Source: Colletes latitarsis
Taxonomy: Eukaryota > Arthropoda > Insecta > Hymenoptera > Colletidae
DNA length: 64,000 nt
Assembly: GCF_051014445.1 (NCBI RefSeq)
Contig: NW_027488367.1
Coordinates: 29,063,501-29,127,500, forward strand
Reading direction: 5' to 3'
In this document: in pieces, positions 12,634 through 25,132 of the stretch
Layout of the letters: the number at the start of each line of letters is the position of its first letter
How positions within the stretch are numbered: position 1 is the first letter of the stretch
The notes under the pieces: model-generated
Told to the model about the DNA's origin: nothing
What the model saw: only the letters and a program-made list of their open reading frames with translations
Database searches by the model: none
Made by a program: the position numbers and the translations under genes

Positions 12634-14218
12634 GATAACGCCGGTTATGTCTCGGTTAGGTCTGGGATTTGCCCTCATCTGGCTCGAACTTTCGCATTTT
12701 TCTGATACTTGTTGGTCAGATCCTGGGCTTTATCTGGTTTGGATCACGCAGTAATGCGTTACCACACCGAAACAGTCAAATAAACCTGGTTGCGATTAAT
12801 ATTTTAGAGGATAACGCCGGTTATGTCTCGGTTAGGTCTGGGATTTGCCCTCATCTGGCTCGAACTTTCGCATTTTTCTGATACTTGTTGGTCAGATCCT
12901 GGGCTTTATCTGGTTTGGATCACGTAGTAATGTGGTACCACACCGAAACAGTCAAATAAACCTGGTTGCAATTAATATTTTGGAGGATAACGCCGGTTAT
13001 GTCTCGGTTAGGTCTGGGATTTGCCCTCATCTGGATCGTTCTTTCGCATTTTTCGCATACTTGTTGGCCGGACCCTCGGTTCTTTCTGGTTTGGATCCCG
13101 TAGTATTGTGGCTCCACATCGAAACAGTCAATTAAACCTGGTTGCGATTAATATTTTAGCGGATAACGCCGGTTATGTCTGGGTTAGGTCTGGGATTTTC
13201 CCTCATGTGGCTCGTACTTTCGCGTTTCTCGCATTCTTGTTGGCCCGATCCTGGGATTTTTCTGGTTTGGATCTCGTAGTAATGTGTTACCACACTGAAA
13301 CAGTCATTAAAAGCATGTTCCGATTCGTATTTTAGAGGATAACGCTGGTTATGTCAGGCATAGTTCTGGTATTTGCAATCATCTGGCTCATACTTTCGCA
13401 TTTTTCGCATACTTGTTGGCCAGATCATGGCCTTTTTCTGGTTTGGATCACGTAGTAATGCGGTACCACACCGAAACAGTCAATTAAACCTGGTTGCGAT
13501 TAATATTTTAGAGGATAACGCCGGTTATGTCTCGGTTAGGTCTGGGATTTGCCCTCATCTGGATCGTACTTTCGCATTTTTCGCATACTTGTTGGCCAGA
13601 TCCTGGGTTTTTTCTGGTTTGGATCATCGTACCAATGCGGTATCACACCGAAACAGTCAATTATACCTGGTTGCGGTTAATATTTTAGGGGATAACGCCG
13701 GTTTTGTCTGGGTTAGGTCTGGTATGTGCCCTCATCTGGCTCGAACTTTCGCATTTTTCTCATACTTGTTGGCCAGATCCTGGGCTTTTTCTGATTTGGA
13801 TCCCGTAGTAATGCGGTTCCACGACGAAACAGTCAATTAAACCTGGTTGCGATTAATATTTTAGCGGATAACGCCGGTTATGTCTCGGTTAGGTCTGGGA
13901 TTTGCCCTCATCTGGCTCGTACTTTCGCATTTTCCGCATACTTGTTGGCCAGATCCTGGCCTTTTTCTGGTTTGGATCACGTAGTAATGTGTTACCACAC
14001 TGAAACAGTCATTAAAAGCATGTCCCGATTCGTATTTTGGAGGATAACGCTGGTTATGTCTGGGTTAGTGCTAGTATTTGCAATCATCTGGCTCATACTA
14101 TCGCATTTTTCGCATACCTGTTGGCCAGATCCTGGGTTTTCTCTGGTTTGGATCCCGTAGTAATGTGGTTCCACACCGAAACAGTCAATTAAACCTGGTT
14201 GCGATTAATATTTTAGGG
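12634..14218 (+). repeat. 1585-bp 9-mer HOR, copy 1
   Basis: First of five tandem copies of a nine-monomer higher-order unit (eight 176-bp monomers and one 177-bp variant). It has the presumed ancestral states G12742, C13223 and A13694, shared with copy 5. A private difference is TTTTGGAGG at 14039, where the other copies have TTTTAGAGG. The 177-bp variant lies near 13625 (ATCATCGTACCAATG). Confidence 0.92.
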
Positions 14219-15803
14219 GATAACGCCGGTTATGTCTCGGTTAGGTCTGGGATTTGCCCTCATCTGGCTCGAACTTTCGCATTTTTCTGATACTTGTTGG
14301 TCAGATCCTGGGCTTTATCTGGTTTGAATCACGCAGTAATGCGTTACCACACCGAAACAGTCAAATAAACCTGGTTGCGATTAATATTTTAGAGGATAAC
14401 GCCGGTTATGTCTCGGTTAGGTCTGGGATTTGCCCTCATCTGGCTCGAACTTTCGCATTTTTCTGATACTTGTTGGTCAGATCCTGGGCTTTATCTGGTT
14501 TGGATCACGTAGTAATGTGGTACCACACCGAAACAGTCAAATAAACCTGGTTGCAATTAATATTTTGGAGGATAACGCCGGTTATGTCTCGGTTAGGTCT
14601 GGGATTTGCCCTCATCTGGATCGTTCTTTCGCATTTTTCGCATACTTGTTGGCCGGACCCTCGGTTCTTTCTGGTTTGGATCCCGTAGTATTGTGGCTCC
14701 ACATCGAAACAGTCAATTAAACCTGGTTGCGATTAATATTTTAGCGGATAACGCCGGTTATGTCTGGGTTAGGTCTGGGATTTTCCCTCATGTGGCTCGT
14801 ACTTTCGTGTTTCTCGCATTCTTGTTGGCCCGATCCTGGGATTTTTCTGGTTTGGATCTCGTAGTAATGTGTTACCACACTGAAACAGTCATTAAAAGCA
14901 TGTTCCGATTCGTATTTTAGAGGATAACGCTGGTTATGTCAGGCATAGTTCTGGTATTTGCAATCATCTGGCTCATACTTTCGCATTTTTCACATACTTG
15001 TTGGCCAGATCATGGCCTTTTTCTGGTTTGGATCACGTAGTAATGCGGTACCACACCGAAACAGTCAATTAAACCTGGTTGCGATTAATATTTTAGAGGA
15101 TAACGCCGGTTATGTCTCGGTTAGGTCTGGGATTTGCCCTCATCTGGATCGTACTTTCGCATTTTTCGCATACTTGTTGGCCAGATCCTGGGTTTTTTCT
15201 GGTTTGGATCATCGTACCAATGCGGTATCACACCGAAACAGTCAATTATACCTGGTTGCGGTTAATATTTTAGGGGATCACGCCGGTTTTGTCTGGGTTA
15301 GGTCTGGTATGTGCCCTCATCTGGCTCGAACTTTCGCATTTTTCTCGTACTTGTTGGCCAGATCCTGGGCTTTTTCTGATTTGGATCCCGTAGTAATGCG
15401 GTTCCACGACGAAACAGTCAATTAAACCTGGTTGCGATTAATATTTTAGCGGATAACGCCGGTTATGTCTCGGTTAGGTCTGGGATTTGCCCTCATCTGG
15501 CTCGTACTTTCGCATTTTCCGCATACTTGTTGGCCAGATCCTGGCCTTTTTCTGGTTTGGATCACGTAGTAATGTGTTACCACACTGAAACAGTCATTAA
15601 AAGCATGTCCCGATTCGTATTTTAGAGGATAACGCTGGTTATGTCTGGGTTAGTGCTAGTATTTGCAATCATCTGGCTCATACTATCGCATTTTTCGCAT
15701 ACCTGTTGGCCAGATCCTGGGTTTTCTCTGGTTTGGATCCCGTAGTAATGTGGTTCCACACCGAAACAGTCAATTAAACCTGGTTGCGATTAATATTTTA
15801 GGG
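14219..15803 (+). repeat. 1585-bp 9-mer HOR, copy 2
   Basis: Near-identical to the other copies. It carries three derived bases: A14327 (TTTGAATCACG), T14808 (TTCGTGTTTC) and C15279 (GGGGATCACG). A private change is A14992 (TTTCACATAC for TTTCGCATAC), and there is an altered TCTCGTAC near 15348. Confidence 0.92.
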
Positions 15804-17388
15804 GATAACGCCGGTTATGTCTCGGTTAGGTCTGGGATTTGCCCTCATCTGGCTCGAACTTTCGCATTTTTCTGATACTTGTTGGTCAGATCCTGGGCTT
15901 TATCTGGTTTGAATCACGCAGTAATGCGTTACCACACCGAAACAGTCAAATAAACCTGGTTGCGATTAATATTTTAGAGGATAACGCCGGTTATGTCTCG
16001 GTTAGGTCTGGGATTTGCCCTCATCTGGCTCGAACTTTCGCATTTTTCTGATACTTGTTGGTCAGATCCTGGGCTTTATCTGGTTTGGATCACGTAGTAA
16101 TGTGGTACCACACCGAAACAGTCAAATAAACCTGGTTGCAATTAATATTTTGGAGGATAACGCCGGTTATGTCTCGGTTAGGTCTGGGATTTGCCCTCAT
16201 CTGGATCGTTCTTTCGCATTTTTCGCATACTTGTTGGCCGGACCCTCGGTTCTTTCTGGTTTGGATCCCGTAGTATTGTGGCTCCACATCGAAACAGTCA
16301 ATTAAACCTGGTTGCGATTAATATTTTAGCGGATAACGCCGGTTATGTCTGGGTTAGGTCTGGGATTTTCCCTCATGTGGCTCGTACTTTCGTGTTTCTC
16401 GCATTCTTGTTGGCCCGATCCTGGGATTTTTCTGGTTTGGATCTCGTAGTAATGTGTTACCACACTGAAACAGTCATTAAAAGCATGTTCCGATTCGTAT
16501 TTTAGAGGATAACGCTGGTTATGTCAGGCATAGTTCTGGTATTTGCAATCATCTGGCTCATACTTTCGCATTTTTCGCATACTTGTTGGCCAGATCATGG
16601 CCTTTTTCTGGTTTGGATCACGTAGTAATGCGGTACCACACCGAAACAGTCAATTAAACCTGGTTGCGATTAATATTTTAGAGGATAACGCCGGTTATGT
16701 CTCGGTTAGGTCTGGGATTTGCCCTCATCTGGATCGTACTTTCGCATTTTTCGCATACTTGTTGGCCAGATCCTGGGTTTTTTCTGGTTTGGATCATCGT
16801 ACCAATGCGGTATCACACCGAAACAGTCAATTATACCTGGTTGCGGTTAATATTTTAGGGGATCACGCCGGTTTTGTCTGGGTTAGGTCTGGTATGTGCC
16901 CTCATCTGGCTCGAACTTTCGCATTTTTCTCATACTTGTTGGCCAGATCCTGGGCTTTTTCTGATTTGGATCCCGTAGTAATGCGGTTCCACGACGAAAC
17001 AGTCAATTAAACCTGGTTGCGATTAATATTTTAGCGGATAACGCCGGTTATGTCTCGGTTAGGTCTGGGATTTGCCCTCATCTGGCTCGTACTTTCGCAT
17101 TTTCCGCATACTTGTTGGCCAGATCCTGGCCTTTTTCTGGTTTGGATCACGTAGTAATGTGTTACCACACTGAAACAGTCATTAAAAGCATGTCCCGATT
17201 CGTATTTTAGAGGATAACGCTGGTTATGTCTGGGTTAGTGCTAGTATTTGCAATCATCTGGCTCATACTATCGCATTTTTCGCATACCTGTTGGCCAGAT
17301 CCTGGGTTTTCTCTGGTTTGGATCCCGTAGTAATGTGGTTCCACACCGAAACAGTCAATTAAACCTGGTTGCGATTAATATTTTAGGG
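15804..17388 (+). repeat. 1585-bp 9-mer HOR, copy 3
   Basis: Carries all three derived bases of copy 2 at the corresponding places (A15912, T16393, C16864), so copies 2 and 3 are the closest pair of the five. It lacks the private changes of copy 2. Confidence 0.92.
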
Positions 17389-18973
17389 GATAACGCCGGT
17401 TATGTCTCGGTTAGGTCTGGGATTTGCCCTCATCTGGCTCGAACTTTCGCATTTTTCTGATACTTGTTGGTCAGATCCTGGGCTTTATCTGGTTTGAATC
17501 ACGCAGTAATGCGTTACCACACCGAAACAGTCAAATAAACCTGGTTGCGATTAATATTTTAGAGGATAACGCCGGTTATGTCTCGGTTAGGTCTGGGATT
17601 TGCCCTCATCTGGCTCGAACTTTCGCATTTTTCTGATACTTGTTGGTCAGATCCTGGGCTTTATCTGGTTTGGATCACGTAGTAATGTGGTACCACACCG
17701 AAACAGTCAAATAAACCTGGTTGCAATTAATATTTTGGAGGATAACGCCGGTTATGTCTCGGTTAGGTCTGGGATTTGCCCTCATCTGGATCGTTCTTTC
17801 GCATTTTTCGCATACTTGTTGGCCGGACCCTCGGTTCTTTCTGGTTTGGATCCCGTAGTATTGTGGCTCCACATCGAAACAGTCAATTAAACCTGGTTGC
17901 GATTAATATTTTAGCGGATAACGCCGGTTATGTCTGGGTTAGGTCTGGGATTTTCCCTCATGTGGCTCGTACTTTCGTGTTTCTCGCATTCTTGTTGGCC
18001 CGATCCTGGGATTTTTCTGGTTTGGATCTCGTAGTAATGTGTTACCACACTGAAACAGTCATTAAAAGCATGTTCCGATTCGTATTTTAGAGGATAACGC
18101 TGGTTATGTCAGGCATAGTTCTGGTATTTGCAATCATCTGGCTCATACTTTCGCATTTTTCGCATACTTGTTGGCCAGATCATGGCCTTTTTCTGGTTTG
18201 GATCACGTAGTAATGCGGTACCACACCGAAACAGTCAATTAAACCTGGTTGCGATTAATATTTTAGAGGATAACGCCGGTTATGTCTCGGTTAGGTCTGG
18301 GATTTGCCCTCATCTGGATCGTACTTTCGCATTTTTCGCATACTTGTTGGCCAGATCCTGGGTTTTTTCTGGTTTGGATCATCGTACCAATGCGGTATCA
18401 CACCGAAACAGTCAATTATACCTGGTTGCGGTTAATATTTTAGGGGATAACGCCGGTTTTGTCTGGGTTAGGTCTGGTATGTGCCCTCATCTGGCTCGAA
18501 CTTTCGCATTTTTCTCATACTTGTTGGCCAGATCCTGGGCTTTTTCTGATTTGGATCCCGTAGTAATGCGGTTCCACGACGAAACAGTCAATTAAACCTG
18601 GTTGCGATTAATATTTTAGCGGATAACGCCGGTTATGTCTCGGTTAGGTCTGGGATTTGCCCTCATCTGGCTCGTACTTTCGCATTTTCCGCATACTTGT
18701 TGGCCAGATCCTGGCCTTTTTCTGGTTTGGATCACGTAGTAATGTGTTACCACACTGAAACAGTCATTAAAAGCATGTCCCGATTCGTATTTTAGAGGAT
18801 AACGCTGGTTATGTCTGGGTTAGTGCTAGTATTTGCAATCATCTGGCTCATACTATCGCATTTTTCGCATACCTGTTGGCCAGATCCTGGGTTTTCTCTG
18901 GTTTGGATCCCGTAGTAATGTGGTTCCACACCGAAACAGTCAATTAAACCTGGTTGCGATTAATATTTTAGGG
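17389..18973 (+). repeat. 1585-bp 9-mer HOR, copy 4
   Basis: Shares A17497 and T17978 with copies 2 and 3 but has the ancestral A at 18449. It therefore branches between copies 2/3 and copies 1/5. Confidence 0.92.
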
Positions 18974-20558
18974 GATAACGCCGGTTATGTCTCGGTTAGG
19001 TCTGGGATTTGCCCTCATCTGGCTCGAACTTTCGCATTTTTCTGATACTTGTTGGTCAGATCCTGGGCTTTATCTGGTTTGGATCACGCAGTAATGCGTT
19101 ACCACACCGAAACAGTCAAATAAACCTGGTTGCGATTAATATTTTAGAGGATAACGCCGGTTATGTCTCGGTTAGGTCTGGGATTTGCCCTCATCTGGCT
19201 CGAACTTTCGCATTTTTCTGATACTTGTTGGTCAGATCCTGGGCTTTTTCGGGTGTGGATCACGTAGTAATGTGGTACCACACCGAAACAGTCAAATAAA
19301 CCTGGTTGCAATTAATATTTTGGAGGATAACGCCGGTTATGTCTCGGTTAGGTCTGGGATTTGCCCTCATCTGGATCGTTCTTTCGCATTTTTCGCATAC
19401 TTGTTGGCCGGACCCTCGGTTCTTTCTGGTTTGGATCCCGTAGTATTGTGGCTCCACATCGAAACAGTCAATTAAACCTGGTTGCGATTAATATTTTAGC
19501 GGATAACGCCGGTTATGTCTGGGTTAGGTCTGGGATTTTCCCTCATGTGGCTCGTACTTTCGCGTTTCTCGCATTCTTGTTGGCCCGATCCTGGGATTTT
19601 TCTGGTTTGGATCTCGTAGTAATGTGTTACCACACTGAAACAGTCATTAAAAGCATGTTCCGATTCGTATTTTAGAGGATAACGCTGGTTATGTCAGGCA
19701 TAGTTCTGGTATTTGCAATCATCTGGCTCATACTTTCGCATTTTTCGCATACTTGTTGGCCAGATCATGGCCTTTTTCTGGTTTGGATCACGTAGTAATG
19801 CGGTAACACACCGAAACAGTCAATTAAACCTGGTTGCGATTAATATTTTAGAGGATAACGCCGGTTATGTCTCGGTTAGGTCTGGGATTTGCCCTCATCT
19901 GGATCGTACTTTCGCATTTTTCGCATACTTGTTGGCCAGATCCTGGGTTTTTTCTGGTTTGGATCATCGTACCAATGCAGTATCACACCGAAACAGTCAA
20001 TTATACCTGGTTGCGGTTAATATTTTAGGGGATAACGCCGGTTTTGTCTGGGTTAGGTCTGGTATGTGCCCTCATCTGGCTCGAACTTTCGCATTTTTCT
20101 CATACTTGTTGGCCAGATCCTGGGCTTTTTCTGATTTGGATCCCGTAGTAATGCGGTTCCACGACGAAACAGTCAATTAAATCTGGTTGCGATTAATATT
20201 TTAGCGGATAACGCCGGTTATGTCTCGGTTAGGTCTGGGATTTGCCCTCATCTGGCTCGTACTTTCGCATTTTCCGCATACTTGTTGGCCAGATCCTGGC
20301 CTTTTTCTGGTTTGGATCACGTAGTAATGTGTTACCACACTGAAACAGTCATTAAAAGCATGTCCCGATTCGTATTTTAGAGGATAACGCTGGTTATGTC
20401 TGGGTTAGTGCTAGTATTTGCAATCATCTGGCTCATACTATCGCATTTTTCGCATACCTGTTGGCCAGATCCTGGGTTTTCTCTGGTTTGGATCCCGTAG
20501 TAATGTGGTTCCACACCGAAACAGTCAATTAAACCTGGTTGCGATTAATATTTTAGGG
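18974..20558 (+). repeat. 1585-bp 9-mer HOR, copy 5
   Basis: Has the ancestral states G19082, C19563 and A20034. It differs by a short patch at about 19248-19256 reading CTTTTTCGGGTGTGG, where copies 1-4 have CTTTATCTGGTTTGG, and by A19979 (ATGCAGTATC for ATGCGGTATC). The monomer after the unit (from 20559) no longer follows the HOR order. Confidence 0.92.
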
Positions 20559-23500
20559 GATAACGCCGGTTATGTCTGGGTTAGTTCTGGTATTTGCAAT
20601 CATCAGGCTCATACTTTCGCATTTTTCGCATACTTGTTGGCCAGATCCTGGCCTCTTTCTGGTTTGGATCATCGTAGCAATGCGGTACCACACCGAAACA
20701 GTCAATTATACCTGGTTGCGATTAATATTTTAGGGGATAACGCCGGTTACGTCTCGGTTAGGTCTGGGATTTGTCCTCATCTGGCTCGTACTTTCACGTT
20801 TTTCGCATACTTGTTGGCCAGATCCTGGCCTTTTTCGGGTGTGGATCACGTAGTAATGTGGTACCACACTGAAACAGTCAATAGAAGCTGGTTCCGATCA
20901 GTATTTTAGAGGATAACGCTGGTTATGTCTGGGTTAGTTCTGGTATTTGCAATCATCTGGCTCATACATTCGCGTTTTTCGCATACTTGTTGGCCAGATA
21001 CTGGGCTTTTTCTGATTTGGATCACGTAGTAATGTGGTACCACACTGAAACAGTTAACTAAACCTGGTTGCAATTAATATTTTAGCGGATAACGCTGGTT
21101 ATGCCTAGGATAGTTCTGGTATTTACAATCATCTGGCTCATACTTTCGCGTTTTTCTCATAGTTGTTGGCCAGATCCTGGGTTCTTTCTGGTTTGGATCC
21201 CGTAGTAATGCGGTTCCACAACGAAACAGGCAACTAAACCTGGTTGCGATTATTATTTTAGCGGATAACGCCGGTTATGTCTGGGTTAGGTCTGGTATTT
21301 GCCCTCATCTGGCTCGTACTTTCGCATTTTTCGCATACTTGTTGGCCAGATCCTGGCCTTTTTCTGGTTTGGATCACGTAGTAATGTGGTTCCACAACGA
21401 AAGAGTCAATTAAACCTGGTTGCGATTAATATTTTAGCGGATAACGCCGGTTATGTCTGGGATAGTTCTGGTATTTGCAATCATCTGGCTCATACTTTCG
21501 CTTTTTCTCATAGCTGTTGGCCAGATCCTGGGTTTTTTTCCGGTTTGGATCCCGTAGTAATGCGGTTCCACAACGAAACAGTCAATTAAACCTGGTTGCG
21601 ATTAATATTTTAGCGGATAACGCCGGTTATGTCTGGGTTAGGTCTGGTATTTGCCCTCATCTGGCTCGTACTTTCGCGTTTTTCTCATACTTGTTGGCCA
21701 GATCCTGGCCTTTTTCGGGTGTGGATCACGTAGTAATGTGGTACCACACTGAAACAGTCAATAGAAGCTGGTTCCGATCAGTATTTTAGAGGATAACGCC
21801 GGTTATGTCTGGGTGAGTGCTAGTATTTGCAATCATCTGGCTCATACTTTCGCATTTTTCGCATACCTGTTGGCCAGATCCTGGGTTTTCTCTGGTTTGG
21901 ATCACGTAGTAATGTGGTTCCACACCGAAACAGTCAATTGAACCTGGTTGCGATTAATATTTTAGTGGAAAACGCCGGTAATGTCTCGGTTAGGTCTGAT
22001 ACTTGCCCTTATCTGGCGCGTACTTTCGCATTTCTCGCGTTCTTGTTGGCCAGATCCTGGCCTTTTTCTGGCTTGGACCACGTAGTAATGTGCTACCACA
22101 CCGAAACAGTCAAATAAACCTGGTTGCGATTAATATCTTAGAGGATAACGCCGGTTATGTCTCGGTTGGGTCTGGGATTTTCCCTCATGTGGCTCGTACT
22201 TTCGCGTTTCTGGCATCCTTGTTGGCCCGATCCTGGGATTTTTCTGGTTTGGATCTCGTAGTAATGTGTTACCACACCGAAACAGTCAATTATACCTGGT
22301 TGCGATTATTATTTTAGAGGATAACGCCGGTTATGTCTCGGTTAGGTCTGGGATTTGCCCTCATCTGGATCGTTCTTTCGCATTTTTCGCATACTTGTTG
22401 GCCCGATCCTGGGATTTTTCTGGTTTGGATCTCGTAGTAATGTTTTACCACACTGAAACAGTCATTAAAAGCATGTTCCGATTCGTATTTTAGAGGATAA
22501 CGCTGGTTATGTCAGGCATAGTTCTGGTATTTGCAATCATCTGGCTCATACTTTCGCATTTTTCGCATACTTGTTGGCCAGATCATGGCCTTTTTCTGGT
22601 TTGGATCACGTAGTAATGCGGTACCACACCGAAACAGTCAATTAAACCTGGTTGCGATTAATATTTTAGAGGATAACGCTGGTTATGTCTCGGTTAGGTC
22701 TGGGATTTGCCCCCATCTGGCTCGTACTTTCGCGTTTTTCTCATAGTTGTTGAACAGATCCTGGGTTTTTTCTGGTTTGGATCACGTAGTCATGTGGTAC
22801 CACACTGAAACAGTCAATTAAACCTGGTTGCGATTAATACTTTAGAGGATAACGCCGGTTATGTCTCGGGTAGGTCTGGGATTTGCCCACATCTGGCTCG
22901 TACTTTCGGTTTTTTCGCATTCTTGTTGGCCAGATCCTGGCCTCTTTCTTGTTTGGATCACGTAGTAATGCGGTACCTCACCGAAACAGTCAATTAAAGC
23001 TGGTTGCGATTAATATTTTAGAGGATAACGCTGGTTATGTCTCGGTTAGGTCTGGGATTTGCCCCCATCTGGCTCGTACTTTCGCGTTTTTCTCATAGTT
23101 GTTGAACAGATCCTGGGTTTTTTCTGGTTTGGATCCCGTAGTAATGTGGTTCCACACGGAAACAGTCAATTAAACCCGGTTGCGATTTATATTTTAGAGG
23201 ATAACGCCGGTTATGTCTGGGTTAGTGCTAGTATTTGCAATCATCTGGCTCATACTTTCGCATTTTTCGCATACCTGTTGGCCAGATCCTGGGTTTTCTC
23301 TGGTTTGGATCTCGTAGTAATGTGTTACCACACTGAAACAGTCAATTAAACCTGGTTGCGATTAATATTTTAGGGGATAACGCCGGTTACGTCTCGGTTA
23401 GGTCTGGGATTTTCCCTCATCTGGTTCGTACTTTCGCATTTTTCGCATTCTTGTTGGCCCGATCCTGGGATGTTCCTGGTTTTGATCACGTAGTAATGTG

Positions 23501-25002
23501 TTACCACACTGAAACAGTCAATTAAACCTGGTTGCGATTAATACTTTAGAGGATAACGCCGGTTATGTCTCGGGTAGGTCTGGGATTTGCCCACATCTGG
23601 CTCGTACTTTCGGTTTTTTCGCATTCTTGTTGGCCAGATCCTGGCCTCTTTCTTGTTTGGATCACGTAGTAATGCGGTACCTCACCGAAACAGTCAATTA
23701 AAGGTGGTTGCGATTAATATTTTAGAGGATAACGCTGGTTATGTCTCGGTTAGGTCTGGGATTTGCCCCCATCTGGCTCGTACTTTCGCGTTTTTCTCAT
23801 AGTTGTTGAACAGATCCTGGGTTTTTTCTGGCTTGGATCCCGTAGTAATGTGGTCCCACACCGAAACAGTCAATTGAACCTGGTTGCGATTAATATTTTA
23901 GAGGATAACGCCGGCAATGTCTCGGGTAGGTCTGGGATTTGCCCACATCTGGCTCGTACTTTCGGTTTTTTCGCATTCTTGTTGGCCAGATCCTGGCCTC
24001 TTTCTTGTTTGGATCACGTAGTAATGCGGTACCTCACCGAAACAGTCAATTAAAGCTGGTTGCGATTAATATTTTAGAGGATAACGCCGGTTATGTCTCG
24101 GTTGGGTCTGGGATTTTCCCTCATGTGGCTCGTACTTTCGCGTTTCTCGCATCCTTGTTGGCCCGATCTTGGGATTTTTCTGGTTTGGATCTCGTAGTAA
24201 TGTGTTACCATACCGAAACAGTCAATTATACCTGGTTGCGATTAATATTTTAGAGGATAACGCACGGTTATGTCTCGGTTAGGTCTGGGATTTGCCCCCA
24301 TCTGGCTCGAACTTTCGCATTTTTCTGATACTTGTTGGCCAGATCCTGGGCTTTATCTGGTTTGGATCACGGAGTAATGCGTTACCACACCGAAATAGTC
24401 AAATAAACCTGGTTGCGAATAATATTTTAGAGGATAACGCCGGTTATGTCTCGGTTAGGTCTGGGATTTGCCCTCATCTGGCTCGAACTTTCGCATTTTT
24501 CTGATACTTGTTGGTCAGATCCTGGGCCTTATCTGGTTTGGATCACGCAGTAATGCGTTACCACACCGAAACAGTCAAATAAACCTGGTTGCGAATAATA
24601 TTTTAGCGGATAACGCTGGTTATGCCTGGGATAGTTCTGGTATTTGCAATCATCTGGCTCATACTTTCGCGTTTTTCTCATAGTTGTTGGCCAGATCATG
24701 GGTTTTTTCTGGTTTGGATCCCGTAGTAATGTGGTTCCACACGGAAACAGTCAATTAAACCCGGTTGCGATTAATATTTTAGAGGATAACGCCGGTTATG
24801 TCTGGGTTAGTGCTAGTATTTGCAATCATCTGGCTCATACTTTCGCATTTTTCGCATACCTGTTGGCCAGATCCTGGGTTTTCTCTGGTTTGGATCACGT
24901 AGTAATGTGTTACCACACTGAAACAGTCAATTAAACCTGGTTGCGATTAATATTTTAGGGGATAACGCCGGTTACGTCTCGGTTAGGTCTGGGATTTTCC
25001 CT
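20559..25002 (+). repeat. Mosaic satellite block with 704-bp duplication
   Basis: About 25 monomers. The run 21.3-22.5 kb matches 52.4-53.6 kb at offset 31103 bp. A four-monomer step is seen between 22883 and 23587 and between 23059 and 23763 (704 bp each), followed by a 352-bp step to 23939. These copies share an unusual TTTCGGTTTTTTCGC spelling and TCTTTCTTGTTTGG. An extra A at 24264 (AACGCACGG) shifts phase by one. No gene. Confidence 0.85.
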
Positions 25003-25019
25003 CATCTGGTTCGTACTTT
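25003..25019 (+). repeat. Target-site duplication, left copy
   Basis: CATCTGGTTCGTACTTT is normal satellite sequence that recurs, with one mismatch, at the far side of the insertion. This 17-bp duplication marks the insertion as a transposition product. Because the element's poly(T) follows directly, the last three T of the repeat cannot be separated from the tail. Confidence 0.9.
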
Positions 25020-25059
25020 TTTTTTTTTTTTTTGTCGTGGGGAAAATCTTCGAAAGACT

Positions 25060-25091
25060 CCCTCCCACCTCCTTGGGGAGAGGTGGGAGGG
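25060..25091 (-). other. Inverted repeat in retroposon (3' stem-loop)
   Basis: CCCTCCCACCTC at 25060-25071 is complementary to GAGGTGGGAGGG at 25080-25091, leaving an 8-base loop. It lies about 26 bp from the poly(A) tail of the minus-strand element. Confidence 0.8.
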
Positions 25092-25104
25092 GTGTGTGGG
25101 ATTC

Positions 25105-25132
25105 CCCGCGCCCGTACAACGACAGGCGCGGG
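25105..25132 (-). other. Inverted repeat in retroposon (8-bp GC stem)
   Basis: CCCGCGCC at 25105-25112 pairs with GGCGCGGG at 25125-25132 around a 12-base loop. The stem is entirely G-C. Confidence 0.75.

Larger units (their letters stand above)
1..25019 (+). repeat. Satellite array, left arm (176-bp monomer)
   Basis: Uninterrupted head-to-tail array of a monomer of about 176 bp. Landmarks recur in every monomer: ATAAC-GCCG-GTTAT (or GCTG in the middle), CTCATCTGG or AATCATCTGG, a doubled TTCGCAT, TTGGCCAGATCCTGG, GTAGTAATG, GAAACAGTC and ATTAATATTTTAG. All monomers run in the same direction and I saw no inversion. Monomers fall into several types that differ in blocks (head, middle, tail) and are shuffled into higher-order units. 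Phase is kept almost perfectly. Departures are +1 at each 177-bp variant, a lost A in an A-run near 5917, an extra A at 24264, and compensating single-base indels near 9062-9210, 10470-10620 and 21500-21540. Period and purity fit a eukaryotic heterochromatic or centromeric satellite. The family is not one I recognise. Confidence 0.97.

Noticed and set aside
13311..13335. CENP-B box candidates around TTCG motifs
   Set aside because: No site in the monomer types examined satisfies the required A and CGGG positions on either strand.
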